NCBI GenBank assembly: GCA_901457705.2
Contig: LR590083.2
Location: forward strand, 1,054,597 to 1,118,596
DNA length: 64,000 bases
From: Beijerinckiaceae bacterium RH AL1
Lineage (GTDB): Bacteria > Pseudomonadota > Alphaproteobacteria > Rhizobiales > Beijerinckiaceae
Reading direction: 5' to 3'
Shown: in pieces, positions 51,310 to 62,158 of the stretch
Layout of the letters: every line of letters begins with the position of its first letter
Numbering within the stretch: the first letter of the stretch is position 1
Program-made: the position numbers and the translations under genes
Notes under the pieces: generated by a model
Seen by the model: only the letters and a program-made list of their open reading frames with translations
Database searches by the model: none
Told to the model about the DNA's origin: nothing

Positions 51310-52613
51310 GCATCGATCTCGCCGGTCGCGTCTACGACCACTCCTTCCGCATCGATCCGATCGTGCGCACGCTGCTCGACACGGATTTCTACAAGCTGCT
51401 CATGCTCCAGATGATCTGGAAGCTGAAGCCGACGACGCGCGTCGCCTTCGGGCTCTACAATCGCTCGAAGACGGTGAAGCTCGCCGAGCAGATCGACAAG
51501 CACGAGCTGAAGGCGCAGCTCGACTACGCCCGCACGCTGCGCTTCCAGAGGAACGAGCTGGTCTGGCTCGCCGGCAACACGTTCTACGGCAAGCGCCAGG
51601 TCTTCGAGCCCGATTTCATCGAGTTCCTCGCGACCTTCTCGCTGCCCGACTACGAGCTCTCCGAGCGCGACGGCCAGCTCGAGCTGCGCTTCGACGGCCT
51701 GTGGACGCAGACCACGATGTGGGAGGTGCCGGCGCTCGCCATCATCAACGAGCTGCGCGCGCGCGAGGCGATGCGGGCGATGAGCCGCTTCGAGCTCGAC
51801 ATCTTCTATGCTCGCGCGAAGGCGAAGCTGTGGGACAAGATCGAGCGGCTGCGCATCCTCGCCAGCGAGGGGCCGCTGCGGCTCGGCGACTTCGGCACGC
51901 GGCGCCGGCACGGCTTCCTGTGGCAGCGCTGGTGCGTCGCCGCGCTGCAGGAGGGGCTGGGGTCGAGCTTCACCGGCACGTCGAACGTCAAGCACGCGCT
52001 CGACCTCGGCTGCGAGGCGATCGGCACAAATGCGCACGAGCTGCCGATGGTGTTTGCGGCGCAGGCGGAGAGCGACGAGGCGCTGGCCGCCGCGCCCTTC
52101 GAGGTCTTGAAGGCATGGTCGAAGCTCTACGCCGGCAACCTGCTCGTGCTGCTGCCGGACACGTTCGGCACCTCGAACTTCCTCGCCGCCGCGCCCGACT
52201 GGGCCGCCGACTGGACGGGCGCGCGCCCCGATTCCAAGCCGCCGATCGAGGCGGCCGAGGAGCTGATCCAGTGGTGGCGCTCGCGCGGCCGCGACCCGAC
52301 GAAGAAGCTCGTCGTGCTGTCGGACGCGATGACCATCGACACGATCGAGCAGAGCGTGCGCGCGCTGCGCGGCAAGGTGCAGGTCTCGATCGGCTGGGGC
52401 ACGGCGCTCACCAACGATTTCGTCGGCTGCCTGCCGAAGGCCTATCCGATCGACCTGAAGCCGGTGTCGCTCGTCTGCAAGGTCTTCGAGGTCGACGGGC
52501 GGCCGGCGGTGAAGCTCTCGGACAATCCCGCGAAGTTCCTCGGGCCGCCGGACGAGGTCAAGCGTTACACGCGCGTCTTCGGCTACGTGCCGGGCGAGCT
52601 ACGCGACGCGTAA
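51306..52613 (+). CDS. pncB: Nicotinate phosphoribosyltransferase
   Basis: PncB makes nicotinate mononucleotide from nicotinate and PRPP in NAD salvage. The 435-residue protein has [18 protein letters not shown] (near residue 25), [19 protein letters not shown] and [14 protein letters not shown] (the phosphohistidine region near residue 205-225), [15 protein letters not shown] and [11 protein letters not shown] (PRPP-binding). It overlaps the lipase gene by four bases. De novo NAD genes nadABC lie 2-5 kb away, so both routes are clustered here. Confidence 0.95.
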   Translation: MSIDLAGRVYDHSFRIDPIVRTLLDTDFYKLLMLQMIWKLKPTTRVAFGLYNRSKTVKLAEQIDKHELKAQLDYARTLRFQRNELVWLAGNTFYGKRQVFEPDFIEFLATFSLPDYELSERDGQLELRFDGLWTQTTMWEVPALAIINELRAREAMRAMSRFELDIFYARAKAKLWDKIERLRILASEGPLRLGDFGTRRRHGFLWQRWCVAALQEGLGSSFTGTSNVKHALDLGCEAIGTNAHELPMVFAAQAESDEALAAAPFEVLKAWSKLYAGNLLVLLPDTFGTSNFLAAAPDWAADWTGARPDSKPPIEAAEELIQWWRSRGRDPTKKLVVLSDAMTIDTIEQSVRALRGKVQVSIGWGTALTNDFVGCLPKAYPIDLKPVSLVCKVFEVDGRPAVKLSDNPAKFLGPPDEVKRYTRVFGYVPGELRDA

Positions 52614-52652
52614 GCCGACGCACAAGAGACGCGCAAGACAAGGAGGCGTTCG

Positions 52653-53264
52653 ATGCGACTGATCGGCATGCTGGACTCGCCCTACGTGCGGCGTGTCGCG
52701 ATCTCGCTGCGGCTGCTCGATCTGCCGTTCACGCACGACCAGGTGTCCGTGTTCCGCCACTTCGACGAGTTTGCGGCGATCAACCCCGTCGTGAAGGCGC
52801 CGAGCCTGGTGTTGGACGACGGCATCGTGCTCATGGACTCGAGCCTCATCCTCGAGCACGCCGAGCGCCTGGCGGCGCCGGCGACGCTCGCTCCTGCGAC
52901 GACGCTCGCGCATGCGCGGGCGCAGCGCATCGTCGGCCTCGCGCTGGCGGCCGCCGACAAGTCGGTGCAGATCGAGTACGAGCGCAAGCTGCGGCCGGCC
53001 GAGAAGCAGCATCAGCCCTGGCTCGATCGCATCGCCGGCCAGCTCGCCGCCGCCTATCGCCTGCTCGAGGCGGAGATCGGCACGCACGAGCCCTGGCTCT
53101 TCGGCGACAGGCCGCTGCAGGCCGACGTGACGAGCGCGGTGGCGTTCCGCTTTACGAGCGAGATCGTGCCCGACGCCGTGGACCTCGCCGCCTTTCCGCG
53201 CCTCGCCGCGCTCTCCGCCAGGGCCGAGGCGACCGACGCGTTCCGCGCGTCGTCCTTCAGCTAG
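52653..53264 (+). CDS. Glutathione S-transferase family protein (copy 1)
   Basis: A 203-residue GST with the thioredoxin-like N-domain (IGMLDSPYVRRVAISLRLLD, then DLPFTHDQVSVFRH, FAAINPVVKAPSLVLDDG) in which Pro of NPVVKAP is the cis-proline and the SS pair in LMDSSLILEHAE binds glutathione. A helical C-domain follows. GST copy 2 starts 28 bp later and is about three quarters identical by eye: a tandem duplication. Substrate unknown. Confidence 0.88.
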   Translation: MRLIGMLDSPYVRRVAISLRLLDLPFTHDQVSVFRHFDEFAAINPVVKAPSLVLDDGIVLMDSSLILEHAERLAAPATLAPATTLAHARAQRIVGLALAAADKSVQIEYERKLRPAEKQHQPWLDRIAGQLAAAYRLLEAEIGTHEPWLFGDRPLQADVTSAVAFRFTSEIVPDAVDLAAFPRLAALSARAEATDAFRASSFS

Positions 53265-53292
53265 AGGGATCGAGCGCTTCAGGAGTCATTCG

Positions 53293-53910
53293 ATGCACCT
53301 GACAGGCTTGCTCGAGTCGCCCTTCGTGCGGCGCGTCGCGATCTCGCTGCGGCTGCTCGGTCTGCCGTTCACCCACGATCAGGTGTCGGTGTTCCGGCAC
53401 TTCGACACGTTCGCCGCCGTCAATCCCGTCGTGAGGGCGCCGACGCTCGTCACCGACGACGGCATCATGCTGATGGAGTCGAGCCTGATCCTCGCGCACA
53501 TCGAGCGGCTCGCGGCGCCTGCGAGCCTGATGCCCTCCGGTATCGCCGCGCACGCGAGAGCACAGCGCATCATCGGTCTGGCGCTGGCCGCGGCCGAAAA
53601 GTCCGTGCTGATCGAGAACGAGCGCCATCAGCGGCCTGCTGAGAAGCAGCATCAGCCCTGGCTCGACTGCGCCGCGGGCCAACTCGCCGCCGCCTACCGC
53701 CTGCTCGAGGCGGAGATCGATACCGACGACACCTGGCTCTTCGGCGAAAGACCGCGGCAGCCGGACGTCACCAGCGCTGTCGCATTCCGCTTCACGCGCG
53801 AGGTCGTGCCGGATGCCGTCAGGCTCGCCGACTATCCGCGCCTCGCCGCGCTCTCGGCGAAAGCCGAGGCGACCGACGCCTTCCAGGCTTGCCCGTTCCA
53901 GATCATCTGA
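53293..53910 (+). CDS. Glutathione S-transferase family protein (copy 2)
   Basis: A 205-residue GST, a tandem duplicate of the preceding gene. It shares SPFVRRVAISLRLLGLPFTH, FRHFDTFAAVNPVVRAP, LMESSLILAHIERLAAPASL and AEKQHQPWLDCAAGQLAAAY. Differences are spread evenly, with no disrupted motif, so both copies look functional and old enough to have diverged. The 28-bp gap suggests one transcript. Confidence 0.88.
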   Translation: MHLTGLLESPFVRRVAISLRLLGLPFTHDQVSVFRHFDTFAAVNPVVRAPTLVTDDGIMLMESSLILAHIERLAAPASLMPSGIAAHARAQRIIGLALAAAEKSVLIENERHQRPAEKQHQPWLDCAAGQLAAAYRLLEAEIDTDDTWLFGERPRQPDVTSAVAFRFTREVVPDAVRLADYPRLAALSAKAEATDAFQACPFQII

Positions 53911-53922
53911 AACAATTGCGCG

Positions 53923-54063
53923 CTACTTATTTGGGGGAAGCTGGATCGTCTGGACGATCTCGTGCTGCGGCGGATGCAGGAAGGTGACCATCGCCAGCAT
54001 GCCCCCGTAGGCGAGGCCGGCGATGAGCGCGAGGACGAACAGCAAGCGGAAAAGCGTCGGCAC
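53923..54063 (-). CDS. Small single-helix membrane protein (46 residues)
   Basis: A short minus-strand gene from a GTG at 54063: PTLFRLLFVLALIAGLAYGG, then MLAMVTFLHPPQHEIVQTIQ and LPPNK. It has one membrane helix and a short polar tail. Short proteins with this layout (membrane helix, then a 'FxxPxxxE' tail) recur in Rhizobiales near NAD and GST genes; function unknown. It is shorter than common gene-finder cutoffs. Confidence 0.6.
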   Translation of the reverse strand: MPTLFRLLFVLALIAGLAYGGMLAMVTFLHPPQHEIVQTIQLPPNK

Positions 54064-54380
54064 CCAAAAGCCCCCGGGCCTGACATCGGCCCTCAGATCA
54101 GGCGCGAAGAATACCCGGCGGGAACGGAATTTCCCACTGATTCGCGCGCCTTACCCATGTGGAGGCGGCGCGACGGCGCGGTCGCGTTGCCGCGATACCA
54201 CCGGCACCCTCGCAGCGGCGCTCGCGGCATCCGGCGAGGGGCGTAAGACCAAACGAGGCGTTGATCGATCGCCGCTTCGGGTTAACGTTTCTCGACGAAC
54301 CAAAGTGCGTGGGCGAGCGACGCGCGCTATGGGAGTCGAACAGGTCTCGTTCGAACAGATCTGCTACTTGGGAGAAGAGA
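54064..54380. other. Intergenic stretch with no supported gene
   Basis: About 315 bp between two small divergent genes. The open frames here have no protein character. A short inverted repeat GGGAA...TTCCC at 54119-54134 is the only notable structure. It must hold both promoters. No tRNA-like fold was found. Confidence 0.5.
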
Positions 54381-54572
54381 ATGCTGAAGACCGCGATTGC
54401 CGCCTCGATCGTCCTCGGGTCGGTGTCCTTTGCCTCGGCCATGCCGATGGCCTCGTCGGTGCAGACCGGCGCCTCGCTGCCGGTCGTCAAGGCTGCCGTC
54501 ATCGTCAAGAAGGTGGTCCGTCGCCCGCCCGTGCGTCGCACGGTGGTCAGGAAGACCATCATCCGCCGCTGA
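54381..54572 (+). CDS. Small exported basic protein
   Basis: A 63-residue product with a signal peptide (MLKTAIAASIVLGSVSFASA) and a strongly basic, Val/Arg-rich end (KKVVRRPPVRRTVVRKTIIR). GGGAG precedes the ATG. It is followed by a strong terminator, so it is a single-gene unit. The basic tail could bind DNA, LPS or another polyanion in the periplasm; no homologue with known function comes to mind. Confidence 0.65.
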   Translation: MLKTAIAASIVLGSVSFASAMPMASSVQTGASLPVVKAAVIVKKVVRRPPVRRTVVRKTIIRR

Positions 54573-54583
54573 TTGCCCCGTCG

Positions 54584-54618
54584 AGGCCTCTCCCGTCGGG
54601 AGAGGCCTTTTTCTTTCG
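54584..54618 (+). terminator. Intrinsic terminator between the basic exported protein and nadC
   Basis: An 11-bp stem (54584-54594 with 54598-54608) with a three-base loop, followed by TTTTTCTTTC. It ends the small plus-strand gene. nadC ends on the minus strand 4 bp further, so its transcript also meets this hairpin, though without a T-run on that side. Confidence 0.88.
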
Positions 54619-54621
54619 GCG

Positions 54622-55473
54622 TCAGGCCGCCTCGAAGTCGAGGCCGAGGTCGAGCACCGGCGCCGAGTGCGTCAGCCAGCCGACCGAGATGAGATCGACG
54701 CCCGTCGCCGCGATCGCCGGCGCAGTCTCCGGCGTGACGCGGCCGGATGCCTCCGTGATGGCGTGGCCCGCCACCATTGCCACCGCCTGCGACAGCTCCG
54801 TCACGCTCATGTTGTCGAGCAGCACGGCGTCGACGCCGATCGCCAGCGCCTCCTCGAGCTGCGCCAGCGTGTCCACCTCCACCTCGATCTTCACGAGATG
54901 ACCGACGCCGGCTTTCGCCCGCTCGATGGCCGGGCGGATGCCGCCGGCGATGGCGACATGGTTGTCCTTGATCAGCACCGCATCGTCGAGGCCGAAGCGA
55001 TGGTTGCCGCCGCCGCCGGCGCGCACGGCGTATTTCTCGATCGCCCGCAGCCCCGGCGTCGTCTTGCGCGTGTCGACGATCGTCGCGTGAAACGAGCTGA
55101 CGGAGTCGACGATCGCGCGGGTCGCGGTGGCGATGCCGCTCATGCGACCCATGAAGTTCAACGCCGTGCGCTCGCCGGTGAGAAGGCCGCGCGCCGGACC
55201 CTCCAGCCGCCCGACGACGTCGCCCGGCGCGACGCGGCTGCCGTCGGGTTTCTCGACCTCGAGCACGATCGCGGGATCGACGAGCGCGAAGGCGAGGCGC
55301 GCGAGGTCGAGCCCCGCGACGACGCCCGGCTGCCGCGCGCGGATCGTCAGACGGGCTCGCGCCTCGGCCGGCACGATTGAGTCCGTGGTCAAGTCGCCGG
55401 CCCGGCCGAGATCCTCGCGCAGCGCCGCCGCGACGAGCGGCTCGATGAGGACGCGGGGCAGCGGCGTCAGCAT
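54622..55473 (-). CDS. nadC: Nicotinate-nucleotide pyrophosphorylase (carboxylating)
   Basis: NadC turns quinolinate and PRPP into nicotinate mononucleotide, third step of de novo NAD synthesis. The 283-residue protein has ALREDLGRAGDLTTDSIVP, LNFMGRMSGIATATRAIVD, VDTRKTTPGLRAIEKYAVRA, GGGNHRFGLDDAVLIKDNH and the late IEVEVDTLAQLEEAL and DAVLLDNMS. The ATG at 55473 lies 2 bp before the nadB stop; a GTG at 55479 overlapping that stop could be the start instead. Last gene of the nadABC operon. Confidence 0.96.
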   Translation of the reverse strand: MLTPLPRVLIEPLVAAALREDLGRAGDLTTDSIVPAEARARLTIRARQPGVVAGLDLARLAFALVDPAIVLEVEKPDGSRVAPGDVVGRLEGPARGLLTGERTALNFMGRMSGIATATRAIVDSVSSFHATIVDTRKTTPGLRAIEKYAVRAGGGGNHRFGLDDAVLIKDNHVAIAGGIRPAIERAKAGVGHLVKIEVEVDTLAQLEEALAIGVDAVLLDNMSVTELSQAVAMVAGHAITEASGRVTPETAPAIAATGVDLISVGWLTHSAPVLDLGLDFEAA

Positions 55474-55475
55474 GG

Positions 55476-57004
55476 TCACGCGGCGGCGACGCGGGTCGTC
55501 GCGTAGTCGGCCATGCGCAGCGCGTCGGCGAGCGTGAGCCTGCGCGAGCGCGCCTGCCACGGATCGGTCTCCGGCCAGTCGGTGCGATAGTGGCCGCCGC
55601 GGCTCTCGCGCCGGTCCAGCGCCGCGACGGCGATCATCAGCGCGACGAGGGCGGGATCGCTCGCGGCGCTCGTGCCGCGGGCGAGCGGCAGCAGCGTCTC
55701 GATGCCGGCGAGCAGGGTGGCGCGGTCGCGCAGCACGCCGAGGCTCGCGGAGACGAGATCGCGGATCGCGGTGGGATCGGCGGCGACGGGCACACGCGGC
55801 ACCGGCGCGGCGCGCACCTCGCGTGCCGGCGTCGCGGCGACGCTGGCGGCAACGGTGCGACCACAAACCATCGCCTCGAGCAGCGAGTTGGAGGCGAGCC
55901 GGTTGGCGCCGTGCAGGCCGGTGCGCGCGACCTCGCCTGCCGCCCACAGGCCCTCGATGCTGGCGCGGCCCTCGGCGTCCACGTCGACGCCGCCCATGTG
56001 GTAGTGCTCGGCCGGACGCACCGGGATCGGCTCGCGGTCGGGATCGATGCCGTGCGCGTGGCACGCCGCGGCGATGGTCGGGAAGCGCGTCGCGAAGCCG
56101 CCGGCGACGAGGCCGCGGGCGTCGAGCGAGACGGTGTGGCCGGCCGCGATCTCGGCGAAGATCGCGCGTGCCACGACGTCGCGCGGCGCCAGCTCCTGGC
56201 CCTGCACGTCGGCCATGAAGCGGCGGCCGGTTTCGTCGATGAGCTTGGCGCCTTCGCCGCGCACCGCCTCGCTGATAAGTGCGATCGGTGTGCCCGGCGC
56301 GTCGAGCGCGGTCGGGTGGAACTGCACGAACTCGAGGTCGGCGAGCGTCGCGCCGGCGCGGGCGGCGAGCGCGAGGCCCATGCCGAAGCACTGCGCCGGG
56401 TTCGTTGATTGCGCGAAAAGGCCGCCGATGCCGCCCGTCGCCAGAACGACGCGGCTCGTCGGCAGCACGAGCGTGCGGCCGTTGCGCGCCAGCACGCCGG
56501 CGATCCGGCCGTCGACGGTGATGAGACGGCGCGCCACGACGCCTTCGAGCACGGTGATCGACGGGCAGGCGCGCACCGCGGCAACGACGGCGCGCATGAT
56601 CTCGCGGCCGGTCGCGTCGCCGGCGGCATGAACGATGCGGCGGCGGGCGTGCGCGGCCTCGAGCCCGAGCTTCAGCGCGCCGGCGGCGTCGCGATCGAAT
56701 CGCGCGCCGAGATCGACGAGCCGCGCGATGGCGGCGGGCGCCTCGGCGAGGATGCGATCCGCCGCGCCCGCGTCGCAGAGCCCGTCGCCGGCGGCAAGCG
56801 TGTCGGCGACGTGCAGCGCGGCCGCGTCGTCGGCGCCGACGGAGGCGGCGACGCCGCCTTGCGCCCAGGCGCTCGAGGCCTGCTCGCCGAGCGGCGCCGG
56901 CGAGAGCACGACGCAGGGCATCGGCGCCAGCGCCAGTGCGGTCGTCAGCCCGGCGAGACCGGCGCCGACGATGACCGGCTGGTTGGCTAGAGGCGAGAGC
57001 GCGC

Positions 57005-57008
<4 letters not shown>
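55476..57008 (-). CDS. nadB: L-aspartate oxidase
   Basis: NadB oxidises aspartate to iminoaspartate, first step of de novo NAD synthesis, with FAD. The 510-residue product has [17 protein letters not shown] at the N-terminus, [44 protein letters not shown] and, near the end, [15 protein letters not shown] and [16 protein letters not shown]. The GTG at 57008 overlaps the nadA stop (GTGA). It is the middle gene of the operon. Confidence 0.96.
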
Positions 57009-58006
<998 letters not shown>

Positions 58007-58011
58007 GACTT

Positions 58012-58028
58012 ATACTCCAAACGAGCAT
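58012..58028 (-). promoter_or_regulatory. Candidate NadQ operator overlapping the nadA ribosome binding site
   Basis: ATACTC (58012-58017) and GAGCAT (58023-58028) form an imperfect inverted repeat, one mismatch, with five bases between. On the minus strand it spans GGAG, the nadA ribosome binding site, 6 bases before the start codon. A NadQ-like regulator is encoded 5 kb away, and NadQ represses nadABC in alphaproteobacteria. I do not recall the exact NadQ consensus, so the match is inference. Confidence 0.35.
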
Positions 58029-58125
58029 TTCCTCCGGCTCAAAATGGATGGAGGTCGACGCCCCGTCAAGGGGCTGTCATCGAATCGTGCCGTTCGGCGT
58101 AGTCTGCGGAGAAGGAGCACTGCGC

Positions 58126-59016
58126 ATGGACCGCCTGGACGAGCTCGCCATTCTCGTCGCCATCGTCGATGCCGGCAGCCTCGCCGGCGCGGCGCGGCGG
58201 TTGCGTCGCTCGACGGCTGCAGTCACGCGCGCGCTCGCAGCGCTGGAGGAGCGCGTCGGGGCCCGGCTGATCGATCGCACCACGCGGCGGCTCTCCGTCA
58301 CCGAGGCCGGCCGCACCTTCGCCGAGCGGGCGCGTGCGCTTGCCGCCGACTACGAGGCGGCGATGACCGACGTGGCGGAGGCGCAGGTGCGCGGGCTCTT
58401 GCGGGTCACCGCGCCGACGCCGTTCGGCCGGCGCTACGTGACGCCGATCGTGTCGGATTTTCTGGAGGCCAACGCGGCCGTGCAGATCGAGCTGGTGCTC
58501 GACGATCGCAATCTCGATTTCGTCGAGCAGGGCATCGACGTCGCGCTGCGCATCGGCGAGCTCGCGGATTCGAGCCTCAAGGTGCGCCGCGTCGGCGTCG
58601 TCTCGACCGTGCTCGTCGCGAGCCCGGATTATTTGAAGACCAACGGCACGCCGGGCGAGCCGGGCGAGCTTGCCGATCATGCCGCTCTGTTCTCGACGAG
58701 CCGCGCCGGGCTGTTGGAGTGGCGCTTCGGGCCCGCGCGCGACATCGTCGTCAAGCTGCGGCCGCGGCTGCTTGTCAACGATGTCGACGCGCGTCTTTTG
58801 GCGGCGAAGGCCGGGCACGGCATCGCCCGTGTGCTCTCCTACCAGGCGGCGGACGGGCTCGCCGAGGGCTCGCTGGTGCGCCTGCTGCCCGAGTACGAGC
58901 CGCCGCCGGTGCCGGTCCAGCTCGTCACCGGGCAGGGGCCGCGCGCGGCGAAGGTCGAAGCCTTCCTCGAGGCCGCGACCAAGGCGTTGCGCGCGCTGCC
59001 AGCGATCAAGGGCTAG
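58126..59016 (+). CDS. LysR family transcriptional regulator
   Basis: A 296-residue LysR regulator of the CrgA-like group. The winged HTH reads DELAILVAIVDAGSLAGAAR, then STAAVTRALAALEERVGARL and RTTRRLSVTEAGRTFAERAR; the co-inducer domain follows (GLLRVTAPTPFGRRYVTPIV, then GIDVALRIGEL). Target not evident; it diverges from nadA with a 119-bp gap, so it may act there or on itself. GGAG precedes the ATG at 58126. It overlaps the next, opposite LysR gene by 11 bp at their 3' ends. Confidence 0.9.
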   Translation: MDRLDELAILVAIVDAGSLAGAARRLRRSTAAVTRALAALEERVGARLIDRTTRRLSVTEAGRTFAERARALAADYEAAMTDVAEAQVRGLLRVTAPTPFGRRYVTPIVSDFLEANAAVQIELVLDDRNLDFVEQGIDVALRIGELADSSLKVRRVGVVSTVLVASPDYLKTNGTPGEPGELADHAALFSTSRAGLLEWRFGPARDIVVKLRPRLLVNDVDARLLAAKAGHGIARVLSYQAADGLAEGSLVRLLPEYEPPPVPVQLVTGQGPRAAKVEAFLEAATKALRALPAIKG

Positions 59017-59902
59017 CCCGGTCGTCGAGCCCGAGGAGGCGGACAAACGCGAGCGCGGCCTCGCTGCGATGGCGATCGCGGTGGTGGATGATGCTGAAGC
59101 TCCGCGCCGGCAGATCGAACGCCACCTCGTGCAGCAGCCCGGCTTCGAGGCTCGCCACGGCGACCGACGCCGACAGCGCGGTGGCGCCGAGACCGGCCTC
59201 GACGGCGGAGCGCACCGCCTCGTTGCTCGGCAGCTCCAGCGCGACGCGCATCTTCGCCGGGTCGACGCCGCGCGCCCGCAGCGCCGCCTCCAGCGCCGAT
59301 CGCGTGCCCGACCCGCTCTCGCGCAGCACCCATTCGGCCTCGCGCAGGTCGGCCTCGTCGATATGCTCGCGCCGGCTCCAGGGATGGTCGGCGCCGACCA
59401 GCACGACGAGCTGGTCCCGTGCGACCTCGCGGGCCTCGAGCATCGGCTCGTCGATCTCGCCCTCGACGAGACCGATCTCGGCGGCGCCCTCGTGCACGGT
59501 CTTCGCCGCCTCGGCCGTGTTGCCGATCGCCAGCTTCACGTCGATCGACGGGTGCTGCCGGCGGAAGTCGGCGAGGCGGCGCGGCAGCCAATAGCCGGCG
59601 ATGGTCTGGCTCGCCTGGATCAGCAGCGTGCCGCGCTTCAGGCCCGCGAGGTCGGCGAGCATCGCCTCCGCCATCTCGGCGCGGCCGAGCACCGCGCGCG
59701 CCTCGTCGAGGAAGAGCCGGCCCGCTTCGGTGAGCTCGATGCCGCGCCCGACGCGATGAAACAGCTTGGTGCCGTGCCGCCCTTCGAGCGCGGCGATGGC
59801 GGCGCTGACGGCGGATTGCGCGAGGTGCAGGGCCTCGGCGGCGCGCGTGACGTGCTGGCGCTCGGCGACGGCGACGAAGACGCGGAGCTGCTCGAGCGTC
59901 AC
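59006..59902 (-). CDS. LysR family regulator, YeiE/CbbR-like
   Basis: A 298-residue LysR regulator. The HTH reads TLEQLRVFVAVAERQHVTRA, then AEALHLAQSAVSAAIAALEG; the effector domain has LLIQASQTIAGYWLPRRLAD and LREAEWVLRESGSGTRSALE. The pattern fits the YeiE/CbbR/CysL subgroup. It diverges from yeiH with 183 bp between, the arrangement seen for yeiE-yeiH. The GTG at 59902 gives the family start; the in-frame upstream codons are unconserved. Confidence 0.88.
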   Translation of the reverse strand: MTLEQLRVFVAVAERQHVTRAAEALHLAQSAVSAAIAALEGRHGTKLFHRVGRGIELTEAGRLFLDEARAVLGRAEMAEAMLADLAGLKRGTLLIQASQTIAGYWLPRRLADFRRQHPSIDVKLAIGNTAEAAKTVHEGAAEIGLVEGEIDEPMLEAREVARDQLVVLVGADHPWSRREHIDEADLREAEWVLRESGSGTRSALEAALRARGVDPAKMRVALELPSNEAVRSAVEAGLGATALSASVAVASLEAGLLHEVAFDLPARSFSIIHHRDRHRSEAALAFVRLLGLDDRASP

Positions 59903-59996
59903 GGCGAGGATCGATTGCGGCCAGGCATGTTCTGTCCTAGCGCGCACGCGGCCGGGAGACGAGGAGATTTGTTCTGCGACCGGCCGCTCCAGGAGA

Positions 59997-60017
59997 TCGA
60001 TCGTCTCGCGCGATCGA
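59997..60017. promoter_or_regulatory. Inverted repeat between the LysR and yeiH genes
   Basis: TCGATCG at 59997-60003 and CGATCGA at 60011-60017 are exact reverse complements with seven bases between. The site lies midway in the divergent promoter region. LysR sites often have dyad symmetry (T-N11-A type) at such positions, so this may be the regulator's binding site; the sequence itself is not a known operator. Confidence 0.35.
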
Positions 60018-60085
60018 ACCGATAGCGAGATGCTGTTGGAAGCGCGAGCCCGCCGACGCCATCCTCTTCAGCGAGGAGAGCGACG

Positions 60086-61174
60086 ATGGCGACGATGAAC
60101 CAGGCGACGGAATTGAGCCCCTTACCCCTGGCGCCGACGATCCCTGCAAGAAAAGTCTGGTCGTATCTGCCGGGCGTCGCGCTCTGCGTCGGCGTGACGG
60201 CCGTCGCCTACGGGATGGAGGCGGTGGAGACGCGGCTCGCCGGCCGCGCCTGGCTGGAGGCGCTGGTGCTGGCCATTTTGCTCGGCGTCGCCGTCCGCTC
60301 GGCCTGGGCGCCGCGCGAGATCTGGCGGCGCGGCATCGACTTCAGCGCAAAGATGCTGCTCGAGGTCGCCGTCGTCCTGCTCGGCGCCTCGATCAGCGCG
60401 CGCGCGGTGCTCGCGCTCGGGCCGGCGCTGATCCTCGGCATCGCCGCCATCGTGGCGCTGGCGATCGCCGCGAGCTTCGTCATCAGCCGCGCGCTCGGCC
60501 TGCCGCGCCGCATGGCGATCCTCGTCGCCTGCGGCAACTCGATCTGCGGCAACTCGGCGATCGCCGCGGTGGCGCCGGTGATCGGCGCCGACGGCGACGA
60601 TGTCGCCGCCTCCATCGCCTTCACCGCCGTCCTCGGCGTCATCACGGTCCTGCTGCTGCCGCTGCTGGTGCCGCTCTTGGCGATGAGCCTCACGCAATAC
60701 GGCGTGCTGGCCGGCCTCACCGTCTACGCGGTGCCGCAGGTGCTCGCCGCGACGCTGCCGATCGGTGCGCTGTCGAACCAGATCGGCACCGTCGTCAAGC
60801 TCGTGCGCGTGCTGATGCTGGGGCCGGTGGTGCTCCTGATGTCGCTGCTCGCGCCGCGGCTGCGCGAGGAGCTGGGCGAGGCCACCGCCGTGCCGAGCCG
60901 GCCGCCGCTGCATCGGCTCGTGCCGTGGTTCATCGTCGGCTTTCTCGTGGTCGCCGCGCTGCGCACGGGCGGCGCCATCCCGGCGTCGATGCTCGGGCCG
61001 ACGGCTTTGGTCGCCAACCTCCTCACCACCGTCTCGATGGCGGCGCTCGGGCTCGGCGTCGACATCCGCGTCGTCGCCCGCGCCGGTCTCCGCGTGACCG
61101 CCGCGGTGACCCTGTCGCTCGTCGTGCTCGGTCTGATGAGCTACGCGCTGATCCGCGCGTTCGGCGTCGCCTGA
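60086..61174 (+). CDS. YeiH family putative sulfate exporter
   Basis: A 362-residue membrane protein with 10 hydrophobic segments. Family motifs: PGVALCVGVTAVAYG near the N-terminus, EVAVVLLGASISARAVLALG, and LVACGNSICGNSAIAAVAPVI (near residue 150). YeiH-type proteins (UPF0324) have been proposed to export sulfate or sulfonate; function is not settled. Start ATG 60086; codon 4 is also Met. A divergent LysR gene probably regulates it. Confidence 0.88.
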   Translation: MATMNQATELSPLPLAPTIPARKVWSYLPGVALCVGVTAVAYGMEAVETRLAGRAWLEALVLAILLGVAVRSAWAPREIWRRGIDFSAKMLLEVAVVLLGASISARAVLALGPALILGIAAIVALAIAASFVISRALGLPRRMAILVACGNSICGNSAIAAVAPVIGADGDDVAASIAFTAVLGVITVLLLPLLVPLLAMSLTQYGVLAGLTVYAVPQVLAATLPIGALSNQIGTVVKLVRVLMLGPVVLLMSLLAPRLREELGEATAVPSRPPLHRLVPWFIVGFLVVAALRTGGAIPASMLGPTALVANLLTTVSMAALGLGVDIRVVARAGLRVTAAVTLSLVVLGLMSYALIRAFGVA

Positions 61175-61178
61175 CCCG

Positions 61179-62036
<858 letters not shown>

Positions 62037-62158
62037 GATTGCCTCCTCGTGGTCGTGGAGGTCACATGAGACGCCTGCGCCGCAGTTCACACGGCTGCAG
62101 CCCGCAAGTCAGAATCTCGCGCCGCGCAACGACAGGCCGCGTCGGGCAGGGGAGCGCT

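Noticed and set aside
48858-52613. A 1251-codon open frame spanning several genes
   Set aside because: Only the last third is real (pncB). The rest is antisense or out of frame with the coiled-coil and patatin genes.
54300-54380. A tRNA suggested by a GTTCGAAC-type element
   Set aside because: No acceptor stem, D arm or anticodon arm can be folded around it.
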